Positions 1 to 5,068 of a stretch of 5,092 bases of DNA are shown here, in pieces. The notes under the pieces are model-generated. The model was given only the letters and a program-made list of their open reading frames with translations. It searched no databases and was not told the DNA's origin. The position numbers were made by a program, and so were the translations under genes. The DNA comes from CALCKU01 sp964534845 (GTDB taxonomy: Bacteria > Pseudomonadota > Alphaproteobacteria > Caulobacterales > Maricaulaceae). The stretch is taken from the NCBI GenBank assembly GCA_964534845.1, contig CAZHPV010000106.1, positions 1 through 5,092 of the forward strand. The letters are read 5' to 3'. How positions within the stretch are numbered: the first letter of the stretch is position 1; each line of letters opens with the position of its first letter.

Positions 1-9
1 TTAGGATAA

Positions 10-390
10 ATGTCCATATTTGAGAGATCATATAGATATAACAGGCTTGAAGCCTTGTCTCTCTGGCGGCGTGTTACATTGCAAACAGTTCTGGATGATA
101 GTCCTGATCTTACCACACGTCAGCTTGTAATTTTTACGTCGGTATATCTGATTGACGGGGCGCATACGGTTAAATCTTTAGCCGCCGAACTTAATGTGAC
201 CAAAGCGGTTATAACCCGCGCCCTTGATACGCTCGAAGCGTATGGCTTTTTGCAACGTTGCCCAAATCCTGAAGATAAGCGCTCAGTTATCATACAGCGC
301 ACGTCCGGCGGCGCGCGCTATCTCGGCCGTTTCGGCGATTTGATTTGCGCTGAAATCAAAATGGATATTCCCCGCGCAAATGCGGCATAA
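10..390 (+). CDS. MarR-like winged helix-turn-helix regulator
   Basis: A 126-residue protein that looks like a small DNA-binding transcriptional regulator. Residues about 34-50 form the lead-in helix. Residues 53-80 (VKSLAAELNVTKAVITRALD and following) have the spacing of a MarR-type helix-turn-helix. Residues 81-106 form the wing, with a DKRS motif (89-92) followed by a TSGGARYLG segment, as in MarR proteins. The C-terminal dimerisation helix is short, so the protein is slightly smaller than the usual 140-160 residues. The ATG at 10 follows TTAGGATAA; the AGGA is only 3 nt away, so initiation may be weak, and anything upstream lies outside the window. It sits 11 nt before the C40 peptidase gene on the same strand, suggesting co-transcription. 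The ligand and target operator cannot be read from the sequence. Fold assignment is fairly secure; specificity is unknown. Confidence 0.82.
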   Translation: MSIFERSYRYNRLEALSLWRRVTLQTVLDDSPDLTTRQLVIFTSVYLIDGAHTVKSLAAELNVTKAVITRALDTLEAYGFLQRCPNPEDKRSVIIQRTSGGARYLGRFGDLICAEIKMDIPRANAA

Positions 391-401
391 GACCAAGACA
401 C

Positions 402-1307
402 ATGCCGGATAGGCGTCATCATATTCCGGCGGATTTACGCAGCCAGTCCCAAACATATCAGATTATAAAATCTGTAACCTGGTTGCGTCAAAAGCCTTCA
501 AGGCAGGGCGCCATAGATAGTCAGCTTTTATTCGGCGAGGTTTTCGAAGTTTTCGATCAGCATAATAATTGGGTATTCGGGCAAGTCGGGCCTTATGTCT
601 CCGGTAGCAAATTTAAAGGATATGTCGGTTGGGTAAAGCGCACAGATGTATCACCTTTAGCGCCGCCCAAAGATAAGGGACCGTTCTACCGGGTCAGGGT
701 TTTACGGGCCCCGCTTTTTGCCCGCGCCAATATTAAACGCCCTTTTGTCAGACAAGGTCTTGAAGGGGGTTTATGCCTGAATGCCAAGATCAGAGTTGAA
801 GATAAAGTGAGAGGCCATGACGGGACAGAGTTTTACAAGCTTGAGGCCCTTAACGCCTATATTCATACCAAACATATTATTTCAGATAATGTGATGAAGG
901 ATCCGGATTTTTCCCGACCGGACTTTGCCCACTCAGATTTTGTAAGCGTGGCTGAGCAGCATATGGGACAGCCCTATGTCTGGGGCGGCGTGTCCAGTTC
1001 GGGGCTGGATTGCTCGGGGTTAGTACGAAGCGCTTTGCGGGCAACGGGTCGGGACGGGCCCCGAGATGCCGATCAGCAGGAAACCGCCTTAGGAAAGGCT
1101 TTGCCTGCCGCGCAATGTGATAGTTTAAGCGATTTAAAACGGGGTGATCTTGTCTTTTGGCCCGGTCATGTCGGCATAATGCAATCTGCCACGCATATGG
1201 TGCATGCGAATGCTTTTCACATGTGCGTTGAGAGCGAACCCCTGAAAATAGCCGTTTCGCGTATCGAAAAAAACTCCGGGGCGGTCAGGCAGATTAAACG
1301 CCTATAA
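402..1307 (+). CDS. C40 (NlpC/P60) peptidase with bacterial SH3-like domains
   Basis: A 301-residue putative cysteine peptidase acting on peptidoglycan peptides. Residues about 20-85 form one SH3-like domain (GYVGWVKRTDV at its end), and residues 95-160 look like a second one. The C-terminal NlpC/P60 domain (about 176-301) shows PYVWGG, then DCSGLV with the likely nucleophile Cys204. His256 lies in GHVGIM, and His268 in MVHANAF is the probable third polar residue of the triad. This SH3-SH3-NlpC/P60 layout matches the YkfC/dipeptidyl-peptidase VI group of gamma-D-glutamyl-diamino-acid endopeptidases, which trim muropeptides. There is no signal peptide or membrane segment at the N-terminus, which is polar and basic. 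I therefore infer cytoplasmic action on recycled fragments rather than on the intact wall. It follows the MarR-like gene by 11 nt, probably as an operon, and its end converges on the cytochrome gene. Exact substrate is inferred only. Confidence 0.88.
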   Translation: MPDRRHHIPADLRSQSQTYQIIKSVTWLRQKPSRQGAIDSQLLFGEVFEVFDQHNNWVFGQVGPYVSGSKFKGYVGWVKRTDVSPLAPPKDKGPFYRVRVLRAPLFARANIKRPFVRQGLEGGLCLNAKIRVEDKVRGHDGTEFYKLEALNAYIHTKHIISDNVMKDPDFSRPDFAHSDFVSVAEQHMGQPYVWGGVSSSGLDCSGLVRSALRATGRDGPRDADQQETALGKALPAAQCDSLSDLKRGDLVFWPGHVGIMQSATHMVHANAFHMCVESEPLKIAVSRIEKNSGAVRQIKRL

Positions 1308-1310
1308 GGG

Positions 1311-1331
1311 AGAACAGACGGAGCTTGTTCT
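1311..1331. terminator. Possible weak bidirectional hairpin between convergent genes
   Basis: AGAACA (1311-1316) and TGTTCT (1326-1331) form a perfect 6-bp stem around a 9-nt loop. It fills the 23-nt gap between the C40 peptidase stop and the cytochrome stop. Neither side has a clear U-run and the stem has low GC, so it is at best a weak terminator; chance is possible. Confidence 0.28.
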
Positions 1332-2113
1332 TATTGTCCCGCAGCATCCTTAACTGTATCAGAAATGATATCTTTGACGTCGTCTTTAGTGCTCTTAAGC
1401 TTGTCTTTTATAATCTCTTCGGCCATGGCTTTTTCTTCGAGAATGCCTTTATCGACCATGACATCATCTTTCATGACGTCGACTTTGTCTTTCATGACTT
1501 CAATTTTAGAGCCGTCTTCCACCATGAGACTATTCTCTATAATTTCAGCGTCGGGAGTGTCCTCCATCATGACTTCGGCCGCTTTAGGTGACGGAAGTGG
1601 ACTGTCAGACTGGCCTTGTAGATAAGCAATGACGGCAGCGCGGTCAGCTTCCTTTTTAAGGCCGATAAAGTTCATATTTGTGCCTTTGAGATATTTCGTT
1701 GGCTTGGCCAAAAATCCATCAAGGCTTTCAAAATCCCATGTCAAGCCTGAGGCGTTCATAGCGCCCGAATATTTAAATCCGGCCACTTGTCCGGCTGGCT
1801 TTCCAAGAACGGACCAGAGATTAGGCCCTGTTCCATTGGCGCCGCCATTATCAGCATTGTGACAAGAGAGACATTTCTTGAAAACTTTTGCGCCTGCGGT
1901 CGGATCCATTGCCGCGACCCATTCGGCCGTCGGGAAGGGAAGTTCAATGGCCGCTTCGCCGCCTGCTTTGACTTCAGGAATTTCCAGAGCATAGGCAGGG
2001 GTTTGTGGGCCGTGATGGCTAAATGAGAGGTGAGAGACTTCCTTGATGGCAAAGAAACCCAAGGCGGATGCCAATACAGCCGCTGCTATTTTATTTAAGC
2101 CCAGATCGTCCAT
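1331..2113 (-). CDS. Membrane-anchored c-type cytochrome with charged C-terminal tail
   Basis: A 260-residue class I cytochrome c, resembling the CycM/cytochrome c552 type that carries electrons between the bc1 complex and a terminal oxidase. Residues about 8-26 are one hydrophobic helix (AAAVLASALGFFAIK) that serves as an uncleaved anchor or signal. A linker of about 40 residues leads to the heme domain (about 65-168). Heme attachment is at C81-L-S-C84-H85, and Met147 in GTNMNF is the likely sixth ligand. The family usually ends shortly after the YLQ helix (about 164-168). Here about 92 more residues follow, rich in Lys, Asp, Glu and Met, ending KDAAGQ, with no second membrane span. The ATG is preceded on the minus strand by AAAGGGAA at a good ribosome-binding distance. 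The gene is divergent from pheA and convergent with the peptidase gene. Cytochrome identity is secure; the partner oxidase and the role of the tail are not known. Confidence 0.92.
   Translation of the reverse strand: MDDLGLNKIAAAVLASALGFFAIKEVSHLSFSHHGPQTPAYALEIPEVKAGGEAAIELPFPTAEWVAAMDPTAGAKVFKKCLSCHNADNGGANGTGPNLWSVLGKPAGQVAGFKYSGAMNASGLTWDFESLDGFLAKPTKYLKGTNMNFIGLKKEADRAAVIAYLQGQSDSPLPSPKAAEVMMEDTPDAEIIENSLMVEDGSKIEVMKDKVDVMKDDVMVDKGILEEKAMAEEIIKDKLKSTKDDVKDIISDTVKDAAGQ
1467..1498 (-). repeat. 11-bp direct repeat with 21-bp period in cytochrome tail
   Basis: TCTTTCATGAC occurs at 1467-1477 and again at 1488-1498, exactly 21 bp apart, which is seven codons. On the minus strand this encodes the tandem heptads VMKDKVD (residues 206-212) and VMKDDVM (213-219). 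Hydrophobic residues recur at 3-4 spacing (M207, V211, M214, V218), compatible with a short amphipathic or coiled-coil helix. The match suggests a local duplication, but low sequence complexity could also produce it. Confidence 0.55.
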
Positions 2114-2120
2114 GACGCTT

Positions 2121-2128
2121 TTCCCTTT
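2121..2128 (-). promoter_or_regulatory. Ribosome binding site of the cytochrome gene
   Basis: Read on the minus strand the sequence is AAAGGGAA, 7 nt before the ATG at 2113. This is the only purine-rich stretch close to the start, and it supports beginning the protein at MDDLGLNK, directly before the membrane anchor. Confidence 0.6.
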
Positions 2129-2170
2129 AGATTAGCGGAATACTCTTTGCGCTTCTCTTTATAAGGAAAA

Positions 2171-2217
2171 CTTCGCTTTGGAAACTTAAAATCCCTTGCG
2201 GCGAAGGGTCGCAAAGG
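2171..2217. other. Overlapping, mutually exclusive hairpins in the cytochrome/pheA divergent region
   Basis: Three pairings compete. CCCTT (2193-2197) pairs with AAGGG (2204-2208). CCTTGCG (2194-2200) pairs with CGCAAAGG (2210-2217) with one bulged A. CTTCGC (2171-2176) pairs with GCGAAG (2201-2206). The first two share bases and cannot both form. This could be an operator-like inverted repeat or an RNA switch in a leader. No U-run follows, so a classical attenuator is not shown. The rest of the divergent region holds only the possible promoter and small ORF listed separately. Confidence 0.3.
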
Positions 2218-2223
2218 CATTAT
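2196..2223 (+). promoter_or_regulatory. pheA: Candidate pheA promoter
   Basis: TTGCGG (2196-2201) and CATTAT (2218-2223) are separated by 16 nt and resemble a sigma-70-type -35 with a weak -10 (four of six consensus bases). If used, transcription would start near 2230, about 75 nt before pheA, and the overlapping hairpins would be at the DNA level rather than in the transcript. Motif matching only. Confidence 0.28.
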
Positions 2224-2242
2224 TTCAAATTAGGGCTTCAGA

Positions 2243-2296
2243 ATGGCGACCTGTCGGCATAACTGCGGGGCTTGCAGCGCGTTAAAGACCTGCTAA
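2243..2296 (+). CDS. Possible 17-codon cysteine-rich leader ORF upstream of pheA
   Basis: An ATG at 2243 opens a 17-residue frame, MATCRHNCGACSALKTC, that stops with TAA 9 nt before the pheA ATG. Four of the 17 residues are cysteine (positions 4, 8, 11, 17). A TAGGG at 2231-2235 lies 7 nt upstream of the ATG and could act as a ribosome binding site. It contains no phenylalanine, so it does not look like a Phe attenuator leader peptide. It may be translated as a leader that couples ribosomes to pheA, may be a metal- or cysteine-responsive element, or may simply be a chance frame. I cannot distinguish these from a single sequence. Confidence 0.2.
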   Translation: MATCRHNCGACSALKTC

Positions 2297-2305
2297 AGAG
2301 CAGAT

Positions 2306-3151
2306 ATGAGCAAAGCCATTATATATCAAGGCGAGCCCGGAGCCTATTCCAATCTGGCCTGTCAGAGTTTTTACCCCGATTATGAGGCTGTCCCCTGTCC
2401 GTCTTTTTCCGCCGCCTTTGCCGCGGTGCAATCGGGTAAGGCCGCGCTTGCCATGATACCTGTCGAAAATACGGTGGCAGGTCGGGTCTCGGATATATAT
2501 CATCTTTTGCCCGAAGGCGGGCTGCATATTATTGGCGAGGAATATTTACCCATTCACCATCAGCTATTAGCCGTGCCCGGAGCGACATTATCCGACATTA
2601 AAACGGCGCGCTCTCATCCTATGGCGCTGGGTCAAGTGCGCAAGCGGCTTGGCAATATGAATATAGTTCCCGTAGTCGATGTGGATACAGCAGGCGCAGC
2701 GCGGGCCGTCGCCGAATTGGGTGATAAATCGGTTGCGGCGATTGCCTCCCGGCTGTCCGCAACGACATATGGTTTGGATATCTTGGCCTCAGACATTGAA
2801 GACGAGCCGCATAACACGACGCGGTTTTTGATTTTATCGCCAAAAAGCCAGATGCCTGAACTAACCGATGCGCTTGTCGTGACAAGTTTCGTATTTAAAG
2901 TCAGAAGCGTGCCCTCAGCGCTTTATAAGGCTCTGGGCGGTTTTGCGACAAACGGAGTTAATATCACCAAACTCGAAAGCTATATGGTCGGCGGGTCTTT
3001 CACCGCCGCGCAGTTTTACGCGGATGTCGAGGGTCATCCCGAGGAACCGCGGATGAAAAATGCATTGGAAGAGCTGTCCTTTTTCTCGGAAAAGCTGATG
3101 ATGCTCGGAACCTATCCGGCCCATAGTGCGCGTGTACCCACGAAACCCTAA
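2306..3151 (+). CDS. pheA: Prephenate dehydratase with ACT regulatory domain
   Basis: A 281-residue monofunctional prephenate dehydratase, which converts prephenate to phenylpyruvate, the committed step to phenylalanine. The catalytic domain spans about residues 4-180: IIYQGEPGAYS near the start, the PVENT segment (52-56), the SHPMALGQ segment (103-110), and the TTRF signature (171-174). Thr172 is the expected catalytic threonine. The ACT domain (about 192-272) should bind phenylalanine for feedback control. Its GALV-type motif reads SALY (204-207) and its ESRP-type motif reads ESYM (224-227), which resembles other alphaproteobacterial homologues rather than E. coli. There is no fused chorismate mutase domain. 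The ATG at 2306 fits the family start, with AAAGAG (2295-2300) as a ribosome binding site. The gene is divergent from the cytochrome and upstream of the YHS gene on the same strand. Confidence 0.96.
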   Translation: MSKAIIYQGEPGAYSNLACQSFYPDYEAVPCPSFSAAFAAVQSGKAALAMIPVENTVAGRVSDIYHLLPEGGLHIIGEEYLPIHHQLLAVPGATLSDIKTARSHPMALGQVRKRLGNMNIVPVVDVDTAGAARAVAELGDKSVAAIASRLSATTYGLDILASDIEDEPHNTTRFLILSPKSQMPELTDALVVTSFVFKVRSVPSALYKALGGFATNGVNITKLESYMVGGSFTAAQFYADVEGHPEEPRMKNALEELSFFSEKLMMLGTYPAHSARVPTKP

Positions 3152-3183
3152 TCCGGCTCACACAGGATTTTACAGTGCGTGAA

Positions 3184-3213
3184 TTGCATTTGGACGCAGG
3201 GGGCTTATATATA
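3184..3213 (+). promoter_or_regulatory. Candidate promoter of the YHS gene
   Basis: TTGCAT (3184-3189) is followed after 18 nt by TATATA (3208-3213), within an AT-rich run in the 83-nt gap after pheA. Overlapping alternatives exist (TATAAC at 3210-3215). It suggests the YHS gene can be transcribed independently of pheA. Motif matching only. Confidence 0.35.
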
Positions 3214-3225
3214 ACCTGCCGCTTT

Positions 3226-3229
3226 GGAG
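3226..3229 (+). promoter_or_regulatory. Ribosome binding site that fixes the YHS start
   Basis: GGAG lies 5 nt before the ATG at 3235. The reading frame stays open upstream to a GTG at 3175, but that start lacks a comparable site and would place 20 unrelated residues before a clean signal peptide. The ATG at 3235 is therefore preferred. Confidence 0.7.
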
Positions 3230-3234
3230 ACTCT

Positions 3235-3684
3235 ATGCGCCGTTTAATTCTAGGTTTGATGATTGTAATTTTAAGCGCAGCCTCAGTCCCGGCTTGGGCT
3301 GAAAGCGATCCGATATATACCTCTTGGCGCAATAATAAGGCGGTAGGAGGCTATGACGTTGTCAGTTTTTTTTCAGGCAAACCGATAATAGGCAATGACG
3401 CGCTCACCGAGACATATATGGGCGCTGTCTGGTATTTTAGCACACAAGCCAATCGTGATTTATTTAAAACCAATCCGGAGGCCTTTGCCCCGCAATATGG
3501 CGGCTATTGTGCATGGGCTATTGCCAAGAACAAATTAGCCAGAGGCTCGGCCAAACATTGGCATGTCGAAGACGGCAAATTATATTTGAATTTCAACAAG
3601 AAAATCAAAAAGCGTTGGGATAAGGACCGCGCCGAATTTATCATCCAAGCGGACGGGTATTGGCCCGAAATTCTTGAAGACTAG
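3235..3684 (+). CDS. Exported YHS-domain protein
   Basis: A 149-residue protein with a typical Sec signal peptide: basic MRR, hydrophobic core LILGLMIVILSAASV, and a likely cut after PAWA (about residue 22). The mature part holds a YHS-like domain (about 30-125). It includes GGYDVVSFF (38-46), a VWYFSTQANRDLF segment (65-77), and the YGGYCAW motif (88-94) with the only cysteine, Cys92. A basic stretch NKKIKKRWDKDR follows (121-132). The family is found in small periplasmic proteins of unknown function. Related YHS/TRASH domains bind metals in other contexts, but with a single Cys here metal binding is unproven. The start is set by the signal peptide and the GGAG site. The gene follows pheA by 83 nt and overlaps the end of nudC by 4 nt. 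Domain assignment is good; role is unknown. Confidence 0.86.
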   Translation: MRRLILGLMIVILSAASVPAWAESDPIYTSWRNNKAVGGYDVVSFFSGKPIIGNDALTETYMGAVWYFSTQANRDLFKTNPEAFAPQYGGYCAWAIAKNKLARGSAKHWHVEDGKLYLNFNKKIKKRWDKDRAEFIIQADGYWPEILED

Positions 3685-3695
3685 GCGCTGTCTTC
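3676..3695. terminator. Hairpin spanning the shared stop codons
   Basis: GAAGAC (3676-3681) pairs with GTCTTC (3690-3695) around an 8-nt loop that contains most of the overlapping stop codons of the YHS and nudC genes. There is no U-run on either strand. It may slow convergent polymerases, but as a terminator it is weak. Confidence 0.28.
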
Positions 3696-4577
3696 TATCC
3701 AGTATTTAAACAGGTGATGGGCGATAGCGACCTTTGGCGGCAGTTTAAAGGCCGGATTAGTATTATCCAATGTGGCCACGATTTCAGCGCGTGATACCCA
3801 TTTTGCCTCCGAGATTTCAGCCATATTAAGGCTCAACACCTGACTGTTGGCTTGGCATAACAACCCCATCATGAGCTGGCTGGGAAAGGGCCAGGGCTGG
3901 GAAAAGACATAGCGCGGACTATGCACCACCAGCCCGACCTCCTCGCTCACCTCGCGAATACAGCACTCTTCCAAACTCTCACCCGGGGAGACAAACCCCG
4001 CGAGGGCCGAGAAAAATCCGGGCGGCCAGTTTGGCCCGCGAGCCACCAGACAATAATCCTCATATATCGGCAGCATAATCGCCACAGGATTGACGCGCGG
4101 GAAATGCTCCGTCTGGCACTCAACGCAGACGCGCTTTAGGCCGCCGTCCCACATCTCGCTCTGCGCGCCGCATTTGGCACAAAAGGGATGGTTATAATGC
4201 CAGTCAAACAGGGAGCGCGCATAACCTGCAATCGCCAGATCGCGCGCGGGCAGATTGGCCCCGACCATGCGCAGGGGCTGAAAATCCTGTTCCTGTAAGG
4301 GATGGGCGGGGGCTTTAACCGATAGGCCAAAGACGGGTCCGATTTTATCCACCCCCAGAAAGAGCAGGCCGGGCGGAAAATGCGGAAACTGCGCGGCGTC
4401 AGACGGATGCACGCTCAGTAAGGAAAAGTCAGGCCGCAAGGCGGGCTGGCCTTTATATAGTAGTACGGCGCGCGCCTTTGGGTCATCCACAAACTCCTTA
4501 AGCGCCTCCGGGCTTCTTTTGTCTTCAAATATGTTGAGGCCGGAGCCGGTAAAGGGGAGGGGCGTCTTATAATCCAT
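3681..4577 (-). CDS. nudC: NADH pyrophosphatase / NAD-cap hydrolase (Nudix)
   Basis: A 298-residue Nudix hydrolase of the NudC family, which cleaves NAD(H) to NMN(H) and AMP; E. coli NudC also removes NAD caps from RNA. An N-terminal domain (about 1-120) starts TPLPFTGSGLN, typical of alphaproteobacterial members. A zinc ribbon follows with Cys133, Cys136, Cys151 and Cys154. The Nudix box fits GX5EX7REUXEEXGU exactly: Gly194, Glu200, Arg208-Glu209, Glu212-Glu213, Gly215. The NudC-specific SQPWPFPSQ motif is at 226-234. The frame remains open another 300 nt upstream to a GTG at 4877, but those residues do not resemble the family. I choose the ATG at 4577, giving usual length, although its AAAGG site is only about 2 nt away. 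It converges on the YHS gene with a 4-nt overlap. No cysteine or catalytic residue is missing. Confidence 0.94.
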   Translation of the reverse strand: MDYKTPLPFTGSGLNIFEDKRSPEALKEFVDDPKARAVLLYKGQPALRPDFSLLSVHPSDAAQFPHFPPGLLFLGVDKIGPVFGLSVKAPAHPLQEQDFQPLRMVGANLPARDLAIAGYARSLFDWHYNHPFCAKCGAQSEMWDGGLKRVCVECQTEHFPRVNPVAIMLPIYEDYCLVARGPNWPPGFFSALAGFVSPGESLEECCIREVSEEVGLVVHSPRYVFSQPWPFPSQLMMGLLCQANSQVLSLNMAEISEAKWVSRAEIVATLDNTNPAFKLPPKVAIAHHLFKYWIEDSA

Positions 4578-4699
4578 GGCCTTTGTTACCGTATGGACGC
4601 AGGCCTGACCAGCGCGAATGAAGGGGAGCGCGTACGGGGTTCCGCGCTCTGCCCCATGAACAAGAGACAAAGATAAGGCGTGATAGCGCTTTGGACGGC

Positions 4700-4762
4700 C
4701 TGCGAGGTGAAGGCTTCGAAGAAACCTTGTAATATATGTTTTACGAAGCCCTGACCTCGCAG
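4700..4762. repeat. Long near-perfect inverted repeat / hairpin
   Basis: CTGCGAGGT (4700-4708) is a perfect complement of ACCTCGCAG (4754-4762). Directly inside, after a 3x3 step with one possible A-U pair, GGCTTCG (4712-4718) pairs with CGAAGCC (4744-4750). AAAC (4722-4725) can then pair with GTTT (4738-4741), leaving a 12-nt AT-rich loop. This gives about 20 base pairs in 63 nt. The length and nesting exceed what is expected by chance in coding sequence. It could be part of a small RNA on either strand, or a palindromic repeat element. It starts about 120 nt upstream of the nudC start. No U-run follows on either side, so it is not a standard terminator. Confidence 0.6.
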
Positions 4763-4883
4763 CAGCAGAGTTTTTCAAAGTCCGGGACCGTGATGGATCT
4801 ACAGGGTCAACCGAAGTTCGTTGGGCGCACGAGCAGGGCGTTACATCCTGCCTGCTTAATGAGGCCGAAAGCCCCACCCAAAT

Positions 4884-4994
4884 CTACTGGCCTTTTCTAT
4901 GCCAATTGCGCACATCGTCCAACGGAAAGACAAAGCCACAATAGGGACAGATAGAGGGGCGTGGATTTATCTTGAGAATTTTTGTTTTTAAAAT
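4884..4994 (-). pseudogene. Orphan reading-frame segment with a CPYC zinc-finger-like motif
   Basis: On the minus strand a 36-codon open segment runs between TAA (4995-4997) and TAG (4884-4886). Its end reads PSICPYCGFVFPLDDVRNWH and then RKGQ, which looks like genuine protein: one CxxC knuckle followed by an acidic-aromatic tail. No ATG, GTG or well-placed TTG is available, and the frame is closed upstream by TAA at 4995 and again at 5028. It may be the 3' end of a gene broken by frameshift or truncation, a very short protein with a rare start such as ATT, or chance. I do not recognise a family, and a second CxxC needed for a full zinc site is absent. Confidence 0.25.
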
Positions 4995-5038
4995 TTATCT
5001 GGGGGCTGCTTTGGGGCTTAGGAGACGTTAGGCGCAAC

Positions 5039-5068
5039 CTAAAAATCGATCCTGTGAATCGATTTTAG
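5039..5068. terminator. AT-rich hairpin near window end, possible terminator
   Basis: AAAATCGAT (5042-5050) and ATCGATTTT (5058-5066) form a perfect 9-bp stem around a 7-nt loop; with one bulged A it extends to 11 bp (5039-5068). On the minus strand the arm ends in a run of five T, and a short open frame from the window edge closes with TAA at 5065-5067, so it could terminate a minus-strand gene lying beyond the window. The stem is AT-rich, so strength is doubtful. Confidence 0.35.

Noticed and set aside
2112..2135. Tiny frame MTFLPLD-like leader on the plus strand upstream of pheA (reads MTLFPLD then stop) considered as a Phe attenuator peptide.
   Set aside because: It has only one Phe codon, lies about 170 nt from pheA, overlaps the cytochrome start on the other strand, and no terminator hairpin with a U-run follows.
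3175..3234. GTG start extending the YHS protein by 20 residues.
   Set aside because: It would place unrelated residues before a clean signal peptide; the ATG at 3235 has a well-spaced GGAG.
4777..4787. AAAGTCCGGGA resembles the conserved GGAAAGTCCGGG core of bacterial RNase P RNA.
   Set aside because: The flanking helices and the other conserved RNase P blocks (such as the ACAGAAA-type region) are not present within a fitting distance, so the match is probably chance.
4711..4944. Plus-strand open frame of about 77 codons with a protein-like stretch (EFFKVRDRDGSTGSTEVRW).
   Set aside because: No ATG, GTG or TTG start in frame, no ribosome binding site, and it overlaps the minus-strand CPYC segment and the hairpin. 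Family not recognised.
4736..4954. Plus-strand 72-codon frame starting with ATG in the loop of the hairpin.
   Set aside because: No ribosome binding site, composition is not protein-like (many Ser, Gln, Arg, Pro), and no recognisable motif.
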